Positions 18,131-30,294 of a stretch of 64,000 bases of DNA are shown piece by piece. Each line of letters begins with the position of its first letter. Positions within the stretch are counted from its first letter, which is position 1. The notes under the pieces are model-generated. The model was not told the DNA's origin. It ran no database searches and saw nothing but the letters and a program-made list of their open reading frames with translations. The position numbers were made by a program, and so were the translations under genes. The DNA is from an uncultured Sphingopyxis sp. GTDB lineage: Bacteria > Pseudomonadota > Alphaproteobacteria > Sphingomonadales > Sphingomonadaceae. The stretch spans positions 2,108,001 to 2,172,000 of the forward strand of contig NZ_LT598653.1 in the NCBI RefSeq assembly GCF_900078365.1, written 5' to 3'.

Positions 18131-18577
18131 TCACGGAATCGCGTAGGTCACATTCGCCTGCCCGACGGGCCGGTCGGCATCGTCGGTCCATATCCGCACG
18201 TCCATCACCGCAAGCCGCTTGCCGAGCCGCAGCATAGATGCGTCGGCGAAGAGCGGCCCCGGACGGCACGGGCGCAGGAACTGGTAATTGAGCGCGCTCG
18301 TCACCGCCATCGCGACCGGGCCGATATGCGCGAGGACGAGCGCATAGGCCGCCATGTCGGCAAAGCCCATCTGCGTCGGGCCCGAGATCAGCCCGCCGGG
18401 GCGCAGCGCCTTGTCATTCGGGTCCATCCGCGCCTGAATGTGCCCCGGAGCCGCCGATATCACATAGCCGCGCGAACCCGGCTCGGAATGCGGAAACGCC
18501 TGCTTCATGAACTCGTTGAGCACGTCCGCGTCCAAACGGATCGCGCTCGACGATATGGGTGCGACCTCTCCCCCCAT
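18131..18577 (-). CDS. PaaI/YigI-type thioesterase, hotdog fold
   Basis: 148 residues. Hotdog-fold acyl-CoA thioesterase pattern: LRPGGLISGPTQMGFADMAAYAL, with the Asp in the central helix expected to be catalytic, then SALNYQFLRPCRPGPLFADA and a C-terminal RPVGQANVTYAIP strand. Substrate unknown. The ATG at 18577 lies 4 bp after the ettA stop codon on the same strand and has no clear ribosome-binding site of its own, so it is probably translated by coupling to ettA. Confidence 0.8.
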   Translation of the reverse strand: MGGEVAPISSSAIRLDADVLNEFMKQAFPHSEPGSRGYVISAAPGHIQARMDPNDKALRPGGLISGPTQMGFADMAAYALVLAHIGPVAMAVTSALNYQFLRPCRPGPLFADASMLRLGKRLAVMDVRIWTDDADRPVGQANVTYAIP

Positions 18578-18581
18578 CGGC

Positions 18582-20261
<1,680 letters not shown>

Positions 20262-20393
20262 GGGCTATGCTCCGAATGCTGGCTGGGCCGCGCGGTGCGG
20301 CCGGGAGAGATATTGCGCGCCGGTTAGCGAATGGGGGCGCGATTGGCAATCGGCGCTTGCCCGGAACCGGAGCGCACCGCTAGGAAAGCGCCC

Positions 20394-21791
20394 ATGCACA
20401 TCATCCGCCCTGCCTGCCTCGCCGGCATCGCCGCCCTCCTCCTCTCCACCAGCCTCACCGTCGGTGCGTCCGCCTCGACCCAGCCGTCGCCAAGCGCGGT
20501 CGACCTCGCGCAGCAGGGCGACGACCCCGCTTGGGCGATCACCGAGGCGCTGACCACCGAAATCGGGCCGCGGCAGGCGGCCACCGAGGCTGAAGCCGCA
20601 GCGCGGCGCTGGGCGGTCGCACGGCTTACGGCCATGGGGTTCCAGAATGTCCGTGAAGAGCCGTTCATGATGCCGACCTGGGTGCGCGGCGCCGAAGAAG
20701 CCTCGCTGATCGGCCCGTTCCAGCCGCAAAAGCTGCACATCACGGCGCTCGGCACCAGCGCCTCGACCGGCCCCGGGGGCCTGGAAGGCGAAATCGTCTA
20801 TTTCGAAAGCTATGACGCGCTCGTCGCGGCGCCCGACCATCAGGTTAAGGGCAAGATCGTCTTCATCGATCATCAGATGAAGGCCGCACAGGACGGAAGC
20901 GGCTACGGCCAATACGGCCGCGCGCGCTTTATCGGCGCCAATGTCGCGGCCAAGAAGGGCGCGATTGCAACGGTGATCCGCTCGATCGGGACCGACAGCC
21001 ATCGCGCGCCGCACACCGGCGGCACCAATTTCGAGACCGGGGTAAAGCCGATCCCGGCGGGCGCGCTCTCCAATCCCGACGCCGACCAGCTCGTCCGCCA
21101 ATGGAAACGCGTGCGCACGGGTGGCGCCGGACCGCTGCGGATGAAGTTGCTCCTGACCCCGAAGAATCTCGGTCAGCAGCGTTCAGGCAACGTCATCGCC
21201 GAAGTCCCGGGCAGCGACCCCGCCGCGAGCCCGGTCATCATCGCCTGCCATCTCGACAGCTGGGACCTCGGCACCGGCGCGATCGACGACGCGGCGGGCT
21301 GCGGCATCATCACCGCCGCCGCCAAGCATGTGATGACGGCGGGCCAGCCGCGCCGCACGATCCGCATATTGTGGGCGGGCGCCGAAGAGGTCGGCGTGTT
21401 CGGCGGCAAGGCCTATTTCGACGCGCACGGCAAAGAGAAGCATGCGGTCGCGCTCGAATCCGACTTCGGCGCCGATCGCGTGTGGCGCATCGATTTCAAG
21501 CTGCCCGACAGCGCCAAGGCTCTTTCGGATCGGCTCGCGGCCGCGGTGATGCCTTTCGGCGTCGTGCGCGGCCGGCAGCCGGCGAACGGCGGCGCCGACA
21601 TCGGCGCGCTCGTTCGGGCGGGCGTTCCGGCGGTCGATCTGGCCCAGGATGGGACGCGTTATTTCGACCTGCACCACACGCCTGACGACACGCTCGACAA
21701 GATCGACCCTGTCCAATTGCGGCAGAATGTGGTGGTCTGGAGCGCGGTTCTGGCGATTCTCGCGAACAGCGAGGATAGCGAACTTCCGTGA
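20394..21791 (+). CDS. Secreted M28 family zinc aminopeptidase
   Basis: 465 residues. The ATG at 20394 gives a clean signal peptide (MHIIRPACLAGIAALLLSTS.. cut near GASAST). A protease-associated-type insert is followed by the M28 catalytic domain with metal ligands in IACHLDSWD, GAIDDAAGCG, GAEEVGVFGG (catalytic Glu-Glu), ALESDFGAD and DLHHTPDDTLDKI. It would release N-terminal amino acids or dipeptides in the periplasm. The metal ligands are all in place, so it should be active. It is divergent from ettA. Confidence 0.9.
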   Translation: MHIIRPACLAGIAALLLSTSLTVGASASTQPSPSAVDLAQQGDDPAWAITEALTTEIGPRQAATEAEAAARRWAVARLTAMGFQNVREEPFMMPTWVRGAEEASLIGPFQPQKLHITALGTSASTGPGGLEGEIVYFESYDALVAAPDHQVKGKIVFIDHQMKAAQDGSGYGQYGRARFIGANVAAKKGAIATVIRSIGTDSHRAPHTGGTNFETGVKPIPAGALSNPDADQLVRQWKRVRTGGAGPLRMKLLLTPKNLGQQRSGNVIAEVPGSDPAASPVIIACHLDSWDLGTGAIDDAAGCGIITAAAKHVMTAGQPRRTIRILWAGAEEVGVFGGKAYFDAHGKEKHAVALESDFGADRVWRIDFKLPDSAKALSDRLAAAVMPFGVVRGRQPANGGADIGALVRAGVPAVDLAQDGTRYFDLHHTPDDTLDKIDPVQLRQNVVVWSAVLAILANSEDSELP

Positions 21792-21846
21792 CGGTTACGG
21801 ATAAATGACAGATTCCCGCGCGCGCCGGCCATCTCAATTATTTTTG

Positions 21847-21874
21847 TTGACGATTCACGCGGAAAGGCTAAATC
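21847..21874 (+). promoter_or_regulatory. Candidate sigma-70 promoter of the Ala-rich lipoprotein gene
   Basis: TTGACG (21847-21852), 16-bp spacer, TAAATC (21869-21874), 65 bp before the ATG, preceded by an AT-rich stretch (ATTATTTTTGTTG). It is a better match to the consensus than most intergenic sequence here. Confidence 0.5.
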
Positions 21875-21938
21875 CCGCCGCTCGCGGTACGGGAAGTTTT
21901 CCCGGACGCGGAAAGGCATTTTAGGGAGCCCACACATC

Positions 21939-22214
21939 ATGAAGAAGTTTGCTGCTATCGCCGTTGCTGCCAGCATGTTCGCCCTCGCCGCTTGCGGTGA
22001 AAAGGCTGCTGAAGAAGCCACCACCGAAGCTCCGGCCGCTGAAGCGGTTGCTGAAGAAGGCGCCGACGCCGCTGCTGCCGGCGCCGAAGCCGCTGCCGCT
22101 GGTGCCGACGCTGCTGCCGCTGGCGCCGAAGCCGCTGCTCCGGCCGACGCCGCTGCGACCGCTGAAGCTCCGGCTGCCGACGCCGCTGCTGCTCCGGCCG
22201 AAGAAGCCAAGTAA
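21939..22214 (+). CDS. Small Ala/Glu-rich lipoprotein
   Basis: 91 residues. MKKFAAIAVAASMFALAAC is a textbook lipoprotein signal with Cys19 as the lipidation site. The mature 72 residues are almost only Ala, Glu, Asp, Pro and Gly, with a short repeat (AGAEAAAAGADAAAAGAEAA). No enzymatic motif; it is probably an abundant envelope lipoprotein or spacer. It has its own promoter-like sequence, a GGGAG ribosome-binding site and a strong terminator, so it is a monocistronic unit. No homologue with known function is recognised. Confidence 0.8.
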   Translation: MKKFAAIAVAASMFALAACGEKAAEEATTEAPAAEAVAEEGADAAAAGAEAAAAGADAAAAGAEAAAPADAAATAEAPAADAAAAPAEEAK

Positions 22215-22246
22215 GTCGCAGCCCTTCGGGGCATCGACCGAAACGA

Positions 22247-22285
22247 AAAAGGACGGTCTTCCTTCGGGAAGGCCGTCTTTTTTTG
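22247..22285 (+). terminator. Strong rho-independent terminator
   Basis: A-rich lead, then GACGG-T-CTTCC, loop TTCG, GGAAG-G-CCGTC and a run of seven T. It is 33 bp after the lipoprotein stop codon. Confidence 0.92.
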
Positions 22286-22389
22286 CGCTGTAGGGTTTCG
22301 GAGTTATGGAGATGAGAGAAGAGTGAGTTAGAGACCGCCTCCTTCACCGCAGGCGCCTTATCCGCCTGTTTGACGCCTCGGAGTCACCG

Positions 22390-23675
<1,286 letters not shown>

Positions 23676-23712
23676 ACGCTGCGGGCGCCTTAGACAGGCT
23701 TGGCCCCCAAGT

Positions 23713-25188
23713 CTATCCCGCAGACGTCGCAATCAGCCGCGCATAGAAATCGATCATGCGTTTGAAGCTGTCGATCGTCATATGTTCGTTGGTGCCGTGG
23801 ATCATCGCGGTTTGCTTCAGCGTGAAGTGCATCGGCATGAAGCGGTACACATCCTCCGAAATCGGCTCCATGCTGCGGCTGTCGGTCGCGGCGACGACGA
23901 GATAGGGCGCGACCACCGCGCCCGGCGCGTCAGCGCGCGCGGCGGCGACGACATATTTCCAGCCCTGCGAGCTGGTCGACGATATGCGCGACGGCTCGTT
24001 CGGCGGCTTGACCCAGCTGAGCTCGACCGGCGCGTCGCCCACCGCGGCCTTCGCGCGCGCCATGACGTCGGCCGAGCTGTTCCACGGGGCAATGCGATAG
24101 TTGATCAGCGCGGTGGCCGATTGCGGCAGAACATTCTCCTTGGGGCTGCCCTGCAGCATCGTCGGCGCGATCGTGGTGTGAAAGGCTGCCGCCGACGAGG
24201 GTGACGTCGATAACTGGTTCTCGACCAGATAGCCGAGCAGCCATTTGTTCGCGACCGCCATCTTCGTCGTGCCACCCTTATGCGCGGCGAGCGCCTCGAC
24301 CATCGCCGCACCGGGCCCGCGCATCTCGATCGGGAACGGCATTTCGGTAATGTCGAGCACCGCGCGCGCGAGCGTCGTCACCCCGGTTTGGGCGGGCGGC
24401 ATCGAGCTGTGCCCGCCCGGCGCGTTGGCGGTGACTTTCAGCGTCGCATAGCCCTTTTCGGCGACGCCGATCAGGATGGCGGGGCCGTCGATCACCGGCG
24501 TATCGCGCAGCACGACGCTACCCTCGTCGAGCGTATAGAGCGCGCGAACGCCTTCGGCCTTCAGCCTGACGGCGGCCGCAGCGGCGCCCGATCCGCCGGC
24601 CTCTTCGTCATGGCCCGAAACGAGATAGATGCCGCGCTTCGGCTGGAAGCCCTGCTTCGCCAACGCCTCGATCGCCTCGAACAGGCCGATCAGCGATCCC
24701 TTGTCATCGACGGTGCCGCGTCCCCAGACGGCCTTTTCGGCGATCGTCCCGGCGAAGGGCGGATATTTCCAGTCACCCTCGGTCCCCTCGGTCACCGGCA
24801 CCACATCCTGATGCGCCATGACGATGATCGGCGCGAGCGACGTGTCGCTGCCCGGCCAGTGATAGATGAGCGTGCGGTTCGGCAGGATCGTGCGCGCCAT
24901 CGTTTGATGTGTGGCGGGATAGGTCGCCGCGAGCCATGCGTGCAGCTTGTCCCATTCGGCGATGTCGTTGTCGGCCGCGTCCTGATGCGAGATCGTCCGG
25001 AGCTGCGCCGCGGCGCTCAAATGGGCGACCGCGGCGTCCAAATCATAGGCCGGCACCGCGGCAAGCCGCACATCGCTGCCGTCGGCGATATTCTTTGGCG
25101 CAAAGGTCGCGGTGCGCACCGCCACCGTTCCGGCCCCAATCGCGATGATCGCAAGCCCCCCGATCAGGATCGCCCGCCTCTTCCCCAT
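23713..25188 (-). CDS. M20 family metallopeptidase (carboxypeptidase PM20D1-like)
   Basis: 491 residues. The ATG at 25188 follows AAGGAGAGGGAC, a near-perfect ribosome-binding site. An N-terminal membrane anchor or uncleaved signal ([19 protein letters not shown]) precedes the M20 catalytic domain: [10 protein letters not shown] (first metal His and the base-orienting Asp), [25 protein letters not shown] (catalytic Glu-Glu) and a dimerisation insert with PGGHSSMPP. Length and motif spacing resemble PM20D1/carboxypeptidase S rather than ArgE or DapE. It probably hydrolyses peptides or N-acyl amino acids in the periplasm. Confidence 0.88.
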   Translation of the reverse strand: MGKRRAILIGGLAIIAIGAGTVAVRTATFAPKNIADGSDVRLAAVPAYDLDAAVAHLSAAAQLRTISHQDAADNDIAEWDKLHAWLAATYPATHQTMARTILPNRTLIYHWPGSDTSLAPIIVMAHQDVVPVTEGTEGDWKYPPFAGTIAEKAVWGRGTVDDKGSLIGLFEAIEALAKQGFQPKRGIYLVSGHDEEAGGSGAAAAAVRLKAEGVRALYTLDEGSVVLRDTPVIDGPAILIGVAEKGYATLKVTANAPGGHSSMPPAQTGVTTLARAVLDITEMPFPIEMRGPGAAMVEALAAHKGGTTKMAVANKWLLGYLVENQLSTSPSSAAAFHTTIAPTMLQGSPKENVLPQSATALINYRIAPWNSSADVMARAKAAVGDAPVELSWVKPPNEPSRISSTSSQGWKYVVAAARADAPGAVVAPYLVVAATDSRSMEPISEDVYRFMPMHFTLKQTAMIHGTNEHMTIDSFKRMIDFYARLIATSAG

Positions 25189-25257
25189 GTCCCTCTCCTT
25201 CTGCGAGCGCAATGGACCGCGATCGGTTTCGATTTGCAAGGGAAATGGTGAAAGGAG

Positions 25258-25333
25258 TGGTGGGCCCGGCAGGACTCGAACCCGCAACCTAGCCGTTATG
25301 AGCGGCCAGCTCTAACCATTGAGCTACAGGCCC
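25258..25333 (-). tRNA. tRNA with CAT anticodon, probably tRNA-Ile2
   Basis: 76 nt with encoded CCA, minus strand GGGCCTGTAGCTCAATGG..GGGCCCACCA. Anticodon loop CTCATAA gives CAT. The GGGCCTG/CGGGCCC acceptor stem and the GGCCG-CTCATAA-CGGCT arm resemble alphaproteobacterial tRNA-Ile(CAU), in which TilS converts C34 to lysidine so that AUA is read. Elongator tRNA-Met has the same anticodon and cannot be excluded by eye. Confidence 0.88.
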
Positions 25334-25398
25334 CCTAAACCCGGTCGGGGGATGTGCGGGCGATAGCGGACGGCGCGGCGCATTGGCAAGCGCCAACC

Positions 25399-26424
25399 TC
25401 AGCGCGCCGCCTTTCGCTCGGCCATCGCCAATATTTCCGCGGCGGTCGTCGGTTCGACCCCGCGCCGCGCGAGATGGCCCAGCACCACGTCCCACCAGCG
25501 ATAGAAAAGGTCGAGGTCGGCCTGGCTGCGGACATAGGGCGTGTTGCCCGGCTGGAGCGATGGCGAATGGAAGGAGAAGTTCAGCACCGGGAGGCGCAGG
25601 TCGATGGCGATGTCGATCGCGCGGCACGCGCGCTCGGCCGGGATGCCTTCGGGGGTCAGCGCGATCCGCTCGACGAGCCCGAGACGCGCGAGCGCGGCGC
25701 CGGCGTGCGTCCCTTCGCGCGCGATCCGGTGGTACACGCCGCGGCCGGCTCTACCGAAAAGGCCGCCGAACACCGTGGTCACCGGAATCTCGAGCACCGC
25801 ACCCTGCCCCGCCTTGACCCACCAGGGATGGAGCGGCGCCTCGCGATAGTCGGGACCATGGCCGGCGCGATAATCGAAGCCGCTGCGAACCGACGTGTCG
25901 CAGCGAAAGCCGAGTTCGGCAAGCATCGCCGCCGTTTCGGGCCCCAGGCCATAGCGTCCGGCGCGATAGGCGGTGGGTTGGACGCCGAACCGGTCGCGGA
26001 TCGCATCGCGCAGCGCGGTCATCTTGGCGCGCTGCAGGCTGACGGGCAGGTTGCCGGTATAGCTGTTCCGTTCGCTGACCTCCTCCTCGTATGGCGGGGT
26101 GACCCACGGGTGCAGCTGCGCCCCGATCTCGCAGCGGCCGGCCTGCTGCGCGGCGCCCAATATCTCGGCGGCGCGGTCGTGGGTGACGATCGGCCAGTCG
26201 ACGAGATAGATGGGCGTCACGCCCGCGCGCTCGAAATAGCCCTGGCATTCGGCGAGCGCGGGCACCGAGGCGAGGCGATAGCCGGTGCGCGCGAAGGGCG
26301 CGTCCCAGTCGAAATCCTCCTCGGTGTCGATCGTGATCCAGAAACGCGGCGCCTCGCCCGCATCGAGCGCGATCAGCTCCGATGCGGCCGGATATGCAAA
26401 GAAACTGCCCGCAGGCTGCACCAC
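25399..26424 (-). CDS. Polysaccharide deacetylase-like protein (WalW type)
   Basis: 341 residues, no signal peptide. The NodB-like fold is suggested by WITIDTEEDFDWD (catalytic and metal-binding Asp at the first strand), GAQLHPWVTPPYEE (metal His), TAYRAGRYGLGP (Arg motif) and LNFSFHSPSLQPG near the C-terminus (second His). This pattern fits carbohydrate esterase family 4 relatives often called WalW, found near polysaccharide genes. Here no glycan genes adjoin. It overlaps no neighbour and is 34 bp downstream of the kinase-like gene on the same strand, so they could be co-transcribed. Confidence 0.75.
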   Translation of the reverse strand: MVQPAGSFFAYPAASELIALDAGEAPRFWITIDTEEDFDWDAPFARTGYRLASVPALAECQGYFERAGVTPIYLVDWPIVTHDRAAEILGAAQQAGRCEIGAQLHPWVTPPYEEEVSERNSYTGNLPVSLQRAKMTALRDAIRDRFGVQPTAYRAGRYGLGPETAAMLAELGFRCDTSVRSGFDYRAGHGPDYREAPLHPWWVKAGQGAVLEIPVTTVFGGLFGRAGRGVYHRIAREGTHAGAALARLGLVERIALTPEGIPAERACRAIDIAIDLRLPVLNFSFHSPSLQPGNTPYVRSQADLDLFYRWWDVVLGHLARRGVEPTTAAEILAMAERKAAR

Positions 26425-26458
26425 GCCCCCCTTGTTGTCAGGCTCCGGCCCCTCCGGC

Positions 26459-28099
26459 CTATTCGCCCTGCTGCGCCTCCAGCCCGGCCTCGGCCTTCGA
26501 GTTGGCGGAGGGCAGGTGCAAGGTCAAGGCGTTATGCCCGATATCGAGCCGTCCGCCGATCGCGCGGGCGAGGCTGTCGACGAGGCGGAGCGAGAAGCCG
26601 AGGCTGAGCACCGCGGCGCCCGGCGCTTCGCCTTCGGGACTGAACCCCGGATCGAGCAGGTCCGCCGCCGTCGCGAAACGGATCGCCGCGGGGCGGACGA
26701 TCCGCAGCTGGAGCATGTCGTCGTGCCGCGATTCGGTGACCAGCTGCCCCACCAGAATCGCACCCGGTTCGGACACATCGACGAGCGCGGTGAGCAGCCG
26801 CCCGACCATGCGCCGCACGTTGGCATCGACGGCGCGCCCAAGGAAGGGACCGCCGACGCGCGAGATGCTGAGCTCGACGCGCTGGTCGGCGAGCAGCCCG
26901 GCAAGATCGCTTTCGATCTGCGTCACGATGGCGCCGATGTCCGCCACCTCTTCGGCGGGCTGCACGGGAGGCGCGGCGTCGCTGCGCGCCGCGGTTTCGA
27001 GATCGTCGATGATCGCCTGAACCGATGCGGCATCGGCGACGATCGCGTCGGCCATCGCGCGATAGCTTTGGCTCACCGGCCCGAACATCTGTCCCGAGAT
27101 GATCTGCGCGAAGCCCGAAATCGCGTTGAGCGGGCTGCGCAGCTCGTGGATCAGCTGGCGGATCGAATCGCCCGAATCTTCGGCCGCCGTCCGGCCATAG
27201 GGCGTTTCATTGCGGTGCGGGCGCCGTGCGCTCGCGCGATAGCCGCGGAACTGCCCGGTCGCGGGGTCGAACCAGGGAAGCGCCGAAAAGCGCCATTCGC
27301 CGGCTTCGGCGGGAGTCCCTTCCAGCAGCATGCGCGCATTGATGATCTCCGCCCGCTGGCGGAAGGCGCCGGCGGCGACGCCATCGGTGCCGGGCTCGCC
27401 GCCGAAGGCTGCCTCGGCGATCGACAGCCCGATCACCGCGCCGCGCGTCACGCCGTCGACCCAGTGGATCACGCCGTCGGGCCCGGTTTCGAACAGGAAG
27501 GCCGCGCGCGGCGGGCGCGGCACGGCGGGCTGGCCGCGGGTCGACTGAAATTTGTCGATCCGGCGAACAAGCTCGCTGATCTGGCTCGGACCGCTGTCGG
27601 CAACGGATTCGGGCTCCGCTGGCGCGACCTGCACCGGTTCATCGGCGGCCACGCTCTCGGGCTGCGGCAAGGCGACCGAAGCACTGCCGAGGCTGGCGAG
27701 CGCGCGGCCAACACTGTCCGGCAGGTCGCGGCGCCCCGCAAGCACCGACCGCGCCATCGCGCCCGTCGCGGGCAGCAGCGCGAGCCAGTCGGCTTCGGAG
27801 AGCCGTACCTCGCGCAGCATGATCGCCGATACCGCCGGAACATCGTTGGCATAAAGCGCGACGAGCGGCGCGAAACGGCCGTGGCGCGCGAGCGCGCGCG
27901 CGCAATCGCGGCGGACGGATTCGGGGACCCGTGGTCGCAATACGGCGAGCGCGTGCAGGCTGCGGCGAATATCGTCATCGCCCAGTTGATTGCCGCGCTG
28001 AGCCAGAATATCGGAGAGTTGCCGCCACGCGGTGATGCTCGCACGGCGATCCGCCGGCGCCTGGCGCAAGATGGTCGCAATCATCGAGTCAGCGGTCAC
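26459..28099 (-). CDS. Soluble histidine-kinase-like protein with helical N-terminal domain
   Basis: 546 residues, no membrane segment. The first 130 residues are helical repeats (ILRQAPADRRASITAWRQLS, DDDIRRSLHALAVLRP..) resembling DUF2336-type domains. Residues 190-300 look like a degenerate PAS region (VIHWVDGVTRGAVIGLSIAEA; ALPWFDPATGQFRGYRASAR). The H-box IHELRSPLNAISGFAQIIS carries His318, so a HisKA dimerisation domain is present. The ATPase domain is divergent: an N-box-like NVRRMVGRLLTAL and a glycine-rich GFSLRLVDSLARAIGG remain. No response regulator is adjacent. It may act in a cytoplasmic phosphorelay or be a regulator with weak kinase activity. Confidence 0.78.
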   Translation of the reverse strand: MTADSMIATILRQAPADRRASITAWRQLSDILAQRGNQLGDDDIRRSLHALAVLRPRVPESVRRDCARALARHGRFAPLVALYANDVPAVSAIMLREVRLSEADWLALLPATGAMARSVLAGRRDLPDSVGRALASLGSASVALPQPESVAADEPVQVAPAEPESVADSGPSQISELVRRIDKFQSTRGQPAVPRPPRAAFLFETGPDGVIHWVDGVTRGAVIGLSIAEAAFGGEPGTDGVAAGAFRQRAEIINARMLLEGTPAEAGEWRFSALPWFDPATGQFRGYRASARRPHRNETPYGRTAAEDSGDSIRQLIHELRSPLNAISGFAQIISGQMFGPVSQSYRAMADAIVADAASVQAIIDDLETAARSDAAPPVQPAEEVADIGAIVTQIESDLAGLLADQRVELSISRVGGPFLGRAVDANVRRMVGRLLTALVDVSEPGAILVGQLVTESRHDDMLQLRIVRPAAIRFATAADLLDPGFSPEGEAPGAAVLSLGFSLRLVDSLARAIGGRLDIGHNALTLHLPSANSKAEAGLEAQQGE

Positions 28100-28268
28100 G
28101 CGAAATCAGCCCCACACCGTCGGTCGTTGGTTAGCATATGCTTACCGGCTAGCGTGAATCATACGGTCATGAAAGTGCCTTAACCTTCCGCGTCGCATTG
28201 TGGGACAATTGCAATCGCCTGAAATAATATTATGGTCATCGCAATTTTGGAAAGCGGAAGTTTCAACG

Positions 28269-28742
28269 ATGGCGAGTCAGAAATTCGATCAGATTGATTT
28301 GCAGATATTGGGCGAGCTGCAGAAAAACGGGCGGATGACGAATGTCGAACTGGCACAGATGGTGGGGCTGACGGCGCCGCCCTGCCTCCGCCGCGTGCGG
28401 GCGCTCGAGGAGTCGGGCGTGATCCGTTCCTATCACGCCGACCTCGACGCCGCGAAGCTCGGCTATGGCATCACCGTCTTTGCGATGGTCAGCCTGCGCA
28501 GCCAGGCCGAATCCGATCTGAAGGCGTTCGAGGATTATGTCGGCGGCCTCGCCGAAGTGCGCGAATGCTATATGCTGAACGGCGAAATCGACTTCCTGCT
28601 CAAGGTCGTGGCCCGCGACCTGCAGAGCTTCCAGGCTTTCCTGACCGCGCACCTGACTTCGGCGCCCAACGTCACGAGCGTGAAGACCTCGCTGACGATT
28701 CGCACCGCCAAACAGCTCGCCGGCATTCCCGTCGAGACCTGA
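28269..28742 (+). CDS. Lrp/AsnC family transcriptional regulator
   Basis: 157 residues. N-terminal winged helix-turn-helix (LDLQILGELQKNGRMTNVELAQ.. and CLRRVRALEESGVI) followed by an RAM/ACT-like domain (YGITVFAMVSLRSQ.., ECYMLNGEIDFLLKVVARDL). Such proteins form octamers and sense amino acids or metabolites. The ATG at 28269 is preceded by GGAAAGCGGAAG; a longer reading from 28200 lacks support. It is divergent from the kinase-like gene with 169 bp between starts, an AT-rich stretch in which an autoregulatory site is likely. Confidence 0.92.
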   Translation: MASQKFDQIDLQILGELQKNGRMTNVELAQMVGLTAPPCLRRVRALEESGVIRSYHADLDAAKLGYGITVFAMVSLRSQAESDLKAFEDYVGGLAEVRECYMLNGEIDFLLKVVARDLQSFQAFLTAHLTSAPNVTSVKTSLTIRTAKQLAGIPVET

Positions 28743-28756
28743 TTCTTCGCGACATG

Positions 28757-28794
28757 AAAAAGGGCGCCGCTCCGGTCCGGAACGGTGCCCTTTT
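28757..28794 (+). terminator. Bidirectional rho-independent terminator
   Basis: AAAAGGGCGCCGCTCCGG pairs with CCGGAACGGTGCCCTTTT with two wobble pairs; A-run on the left, T-run on the right, so it can serve the Lrp gene and the convergent exported-protein gene. Confidence 0.88.
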
Positions 28795-28808
28795 CATCGA
28801 CCGCCGGT

Positions 28809-30110
28809 TCAGCCGCTCGTGGCGGGGGCGGCCGCGGGCGTCGCAGCGGCAGGCGCGGCTGCCGGCGTGTCGATCTTCACCGTCCACAGATCGGCAAGCC
28901 GCTTGCGGGACCCGGTCACCTGCGCGAAGCTGGCCTTCGCACCCGCGACATCGCCCGATTGCGCCTGCGCCACGCCCAGGCGATAGGTCCAAAGATCCTT
29001 GTCGCCGCCGGCCGCCAGTGCGGCCTTGTACAGCGGGATGGCATCGGCATAGCGGCCGTACCCGACCATCGCGTCGCCCGTCGCGCCGGCGACCTTGGGG
29101 TTCGACAGCGTCGACGGCTTTTGCGCATAGGCGGTGAGCGTCGATTCCTCGTCGCCCATACGCTCGGTCTGGCTGGTCAGAAGCTCGTTAAACTTCGCGT
29201 CGCTGGCCGGGATCACACCGCCCTGCTTGCCGGCCTTGATCAGCGAGACGACCTCGCCCGGCAGCGCGGCTTCGGTCGCGAGCGCGGCATATTCCGCATA
29301 TTCGGGACGCTCCTGCATCGCGCCGGTCGCGCGCATCAGGCGAAATATGTCGAGCCCGACTTCCTTGTCCTGGTTCGCCTGCAGCGCGATGAAGAGCGTC
29401 TGACGCCAGACCGTCGGCTGGTTATAGTCGCGCAGGCGCATCGTCATCAGGTCGAGCACTTCATTGGTGCGCTTCGCAGCCTGCAACGCCTTGACCGGGC
29501 GCACATACAGCTCGTCCGACGGACGCTGCCCGGCGGCGCGGCTCGCTTCGATCGCGGCCTTGGCGGTCGCGAGACCCTGGTCGACCTGTCCGGCGTTCAA
29601 ATAGCTGTCCATCAGCAGCACGGGCACATTGGGTTCGGTCGAACCCGCGGCCTTGGCGGCTTCAAGGCGCTTGATCGCCTTCGGATAATCCTTGGCGCCA
29701 TAGGCGAAATTGCCCGAGAAGAAGTTGTAGACGGCCAGATTTTCGGGCGGCGTGCGGCCCGAATCGAGCATCGCGTCGAGCGCCTGCGCCTGAATCGCCT
29801 GGTCCTTGTTCAGGATGCCGAGCTGGAGCTGATAGAAAGCGGCGAGATATTTATCGTCCGGCGTCGTGGCGGCGCCCTGCCCTTCGGTCAGTGCGGCCTG
29901 AAGCGCCGCGGCATCCTTTGCCGTCGTGGCCTCGGTCATCTTCTTGAGCGCGGGCGCGAATCCCTTGCTGGCCGAGAGGCCCTGGCCTTTTTCCTCCTCT
30001 CCCTTCTTCGGCTTTTCCTTGGCAGCGGCCGGAAGGGCGGTCGTCATCAGCGCGCAGCCCAGCACGGCAGCCATCGCCGTCGCGGACATCGAGCGGAAAC
30101 GGGTGAACAT
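28809..30110 (-). CDS. Exported tetratricopeptide-like protein
   Basis: 433 residues. The ATG at 30110 follows AAAGGAGAGATTTCG and opens a signal peptide (FRSMSATAMAAVLGCALMTTALPAAA). The mature protein begins with a Lys/Glu-rich stretch (KEKPKKGEEEKGQG) and is otherwise alpha-helical with repeated Ala-x-x-Tyr/Leu pairs (YNFFSGNFAYGAKDYPKAIK; MVGYGRYADAIPLYKAALAA), typical of TPR arrays. The C-terminus is Ala/Pro-rich. It is probably a periplasmic scaffold; partners unknown. Confidence 0.75.
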   Translation of the reverse strand: MFTRFRSMSATAMAAVLGCALMTTALPAAAKEKPKKGEEEKGQGLSASKGFAPALKKMTEATTAKDAAALQAALTEGQGAATTPDDKYLAAFYQLQLGILNKDQAIQAQALDAMLDSGRTPPENLAVYNFFSGNFAYGAKDYPKAIKRLEAAKAAGSTEPNVPVLLMDSYLNAGQVDQGLATAKAAIEASRAAGQRPSDELYVRPVKALQAAKRTNEVLDLMTMRLRDYNQPTVWRQTLFIALQANQDKEVGLDIFRLMRATGAMQERPEYAEYAALATEAALPGEVVSLIKAGKQGGVIPASDAKFNELLTSQTERMGDEESTLTAYAQKPSTLSNPKVAGATGDAMVGYGRYADAIPLYKAALAAGGDKDLWTYRLGVAQAQSGDVAGAKASFAQVTGSRKRLADLWTVKIDTPAAAPAAATPAAAPATSG

Positions 30111-30294
30111 CGAAATCTCTCCTTTGAACTCGGCCACCGTCGCCTCCGCGCGCAAATCGGGCGCGCGCAGGTTCGGCCGCGCGTCGATAACGCGGCTAAC
30201 CCCGACGCGTTGCCATGGCAAGACAGCGGACATCGATATTTCACTGGCGGAGGGCGGCTGAACGGGAATTGAACCCGCTTCATCGGTCCGCGGG

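Noticed and set aside
30259..30282. T-arm-like sequence on the minus strand (GCGGGTTCAATTCCCGT)
   Set aside because: It looks like the T arm of a tRNA, but no anticodon arm or acceptor stem fits around it, so it is not called a tRNA or an attachment site.
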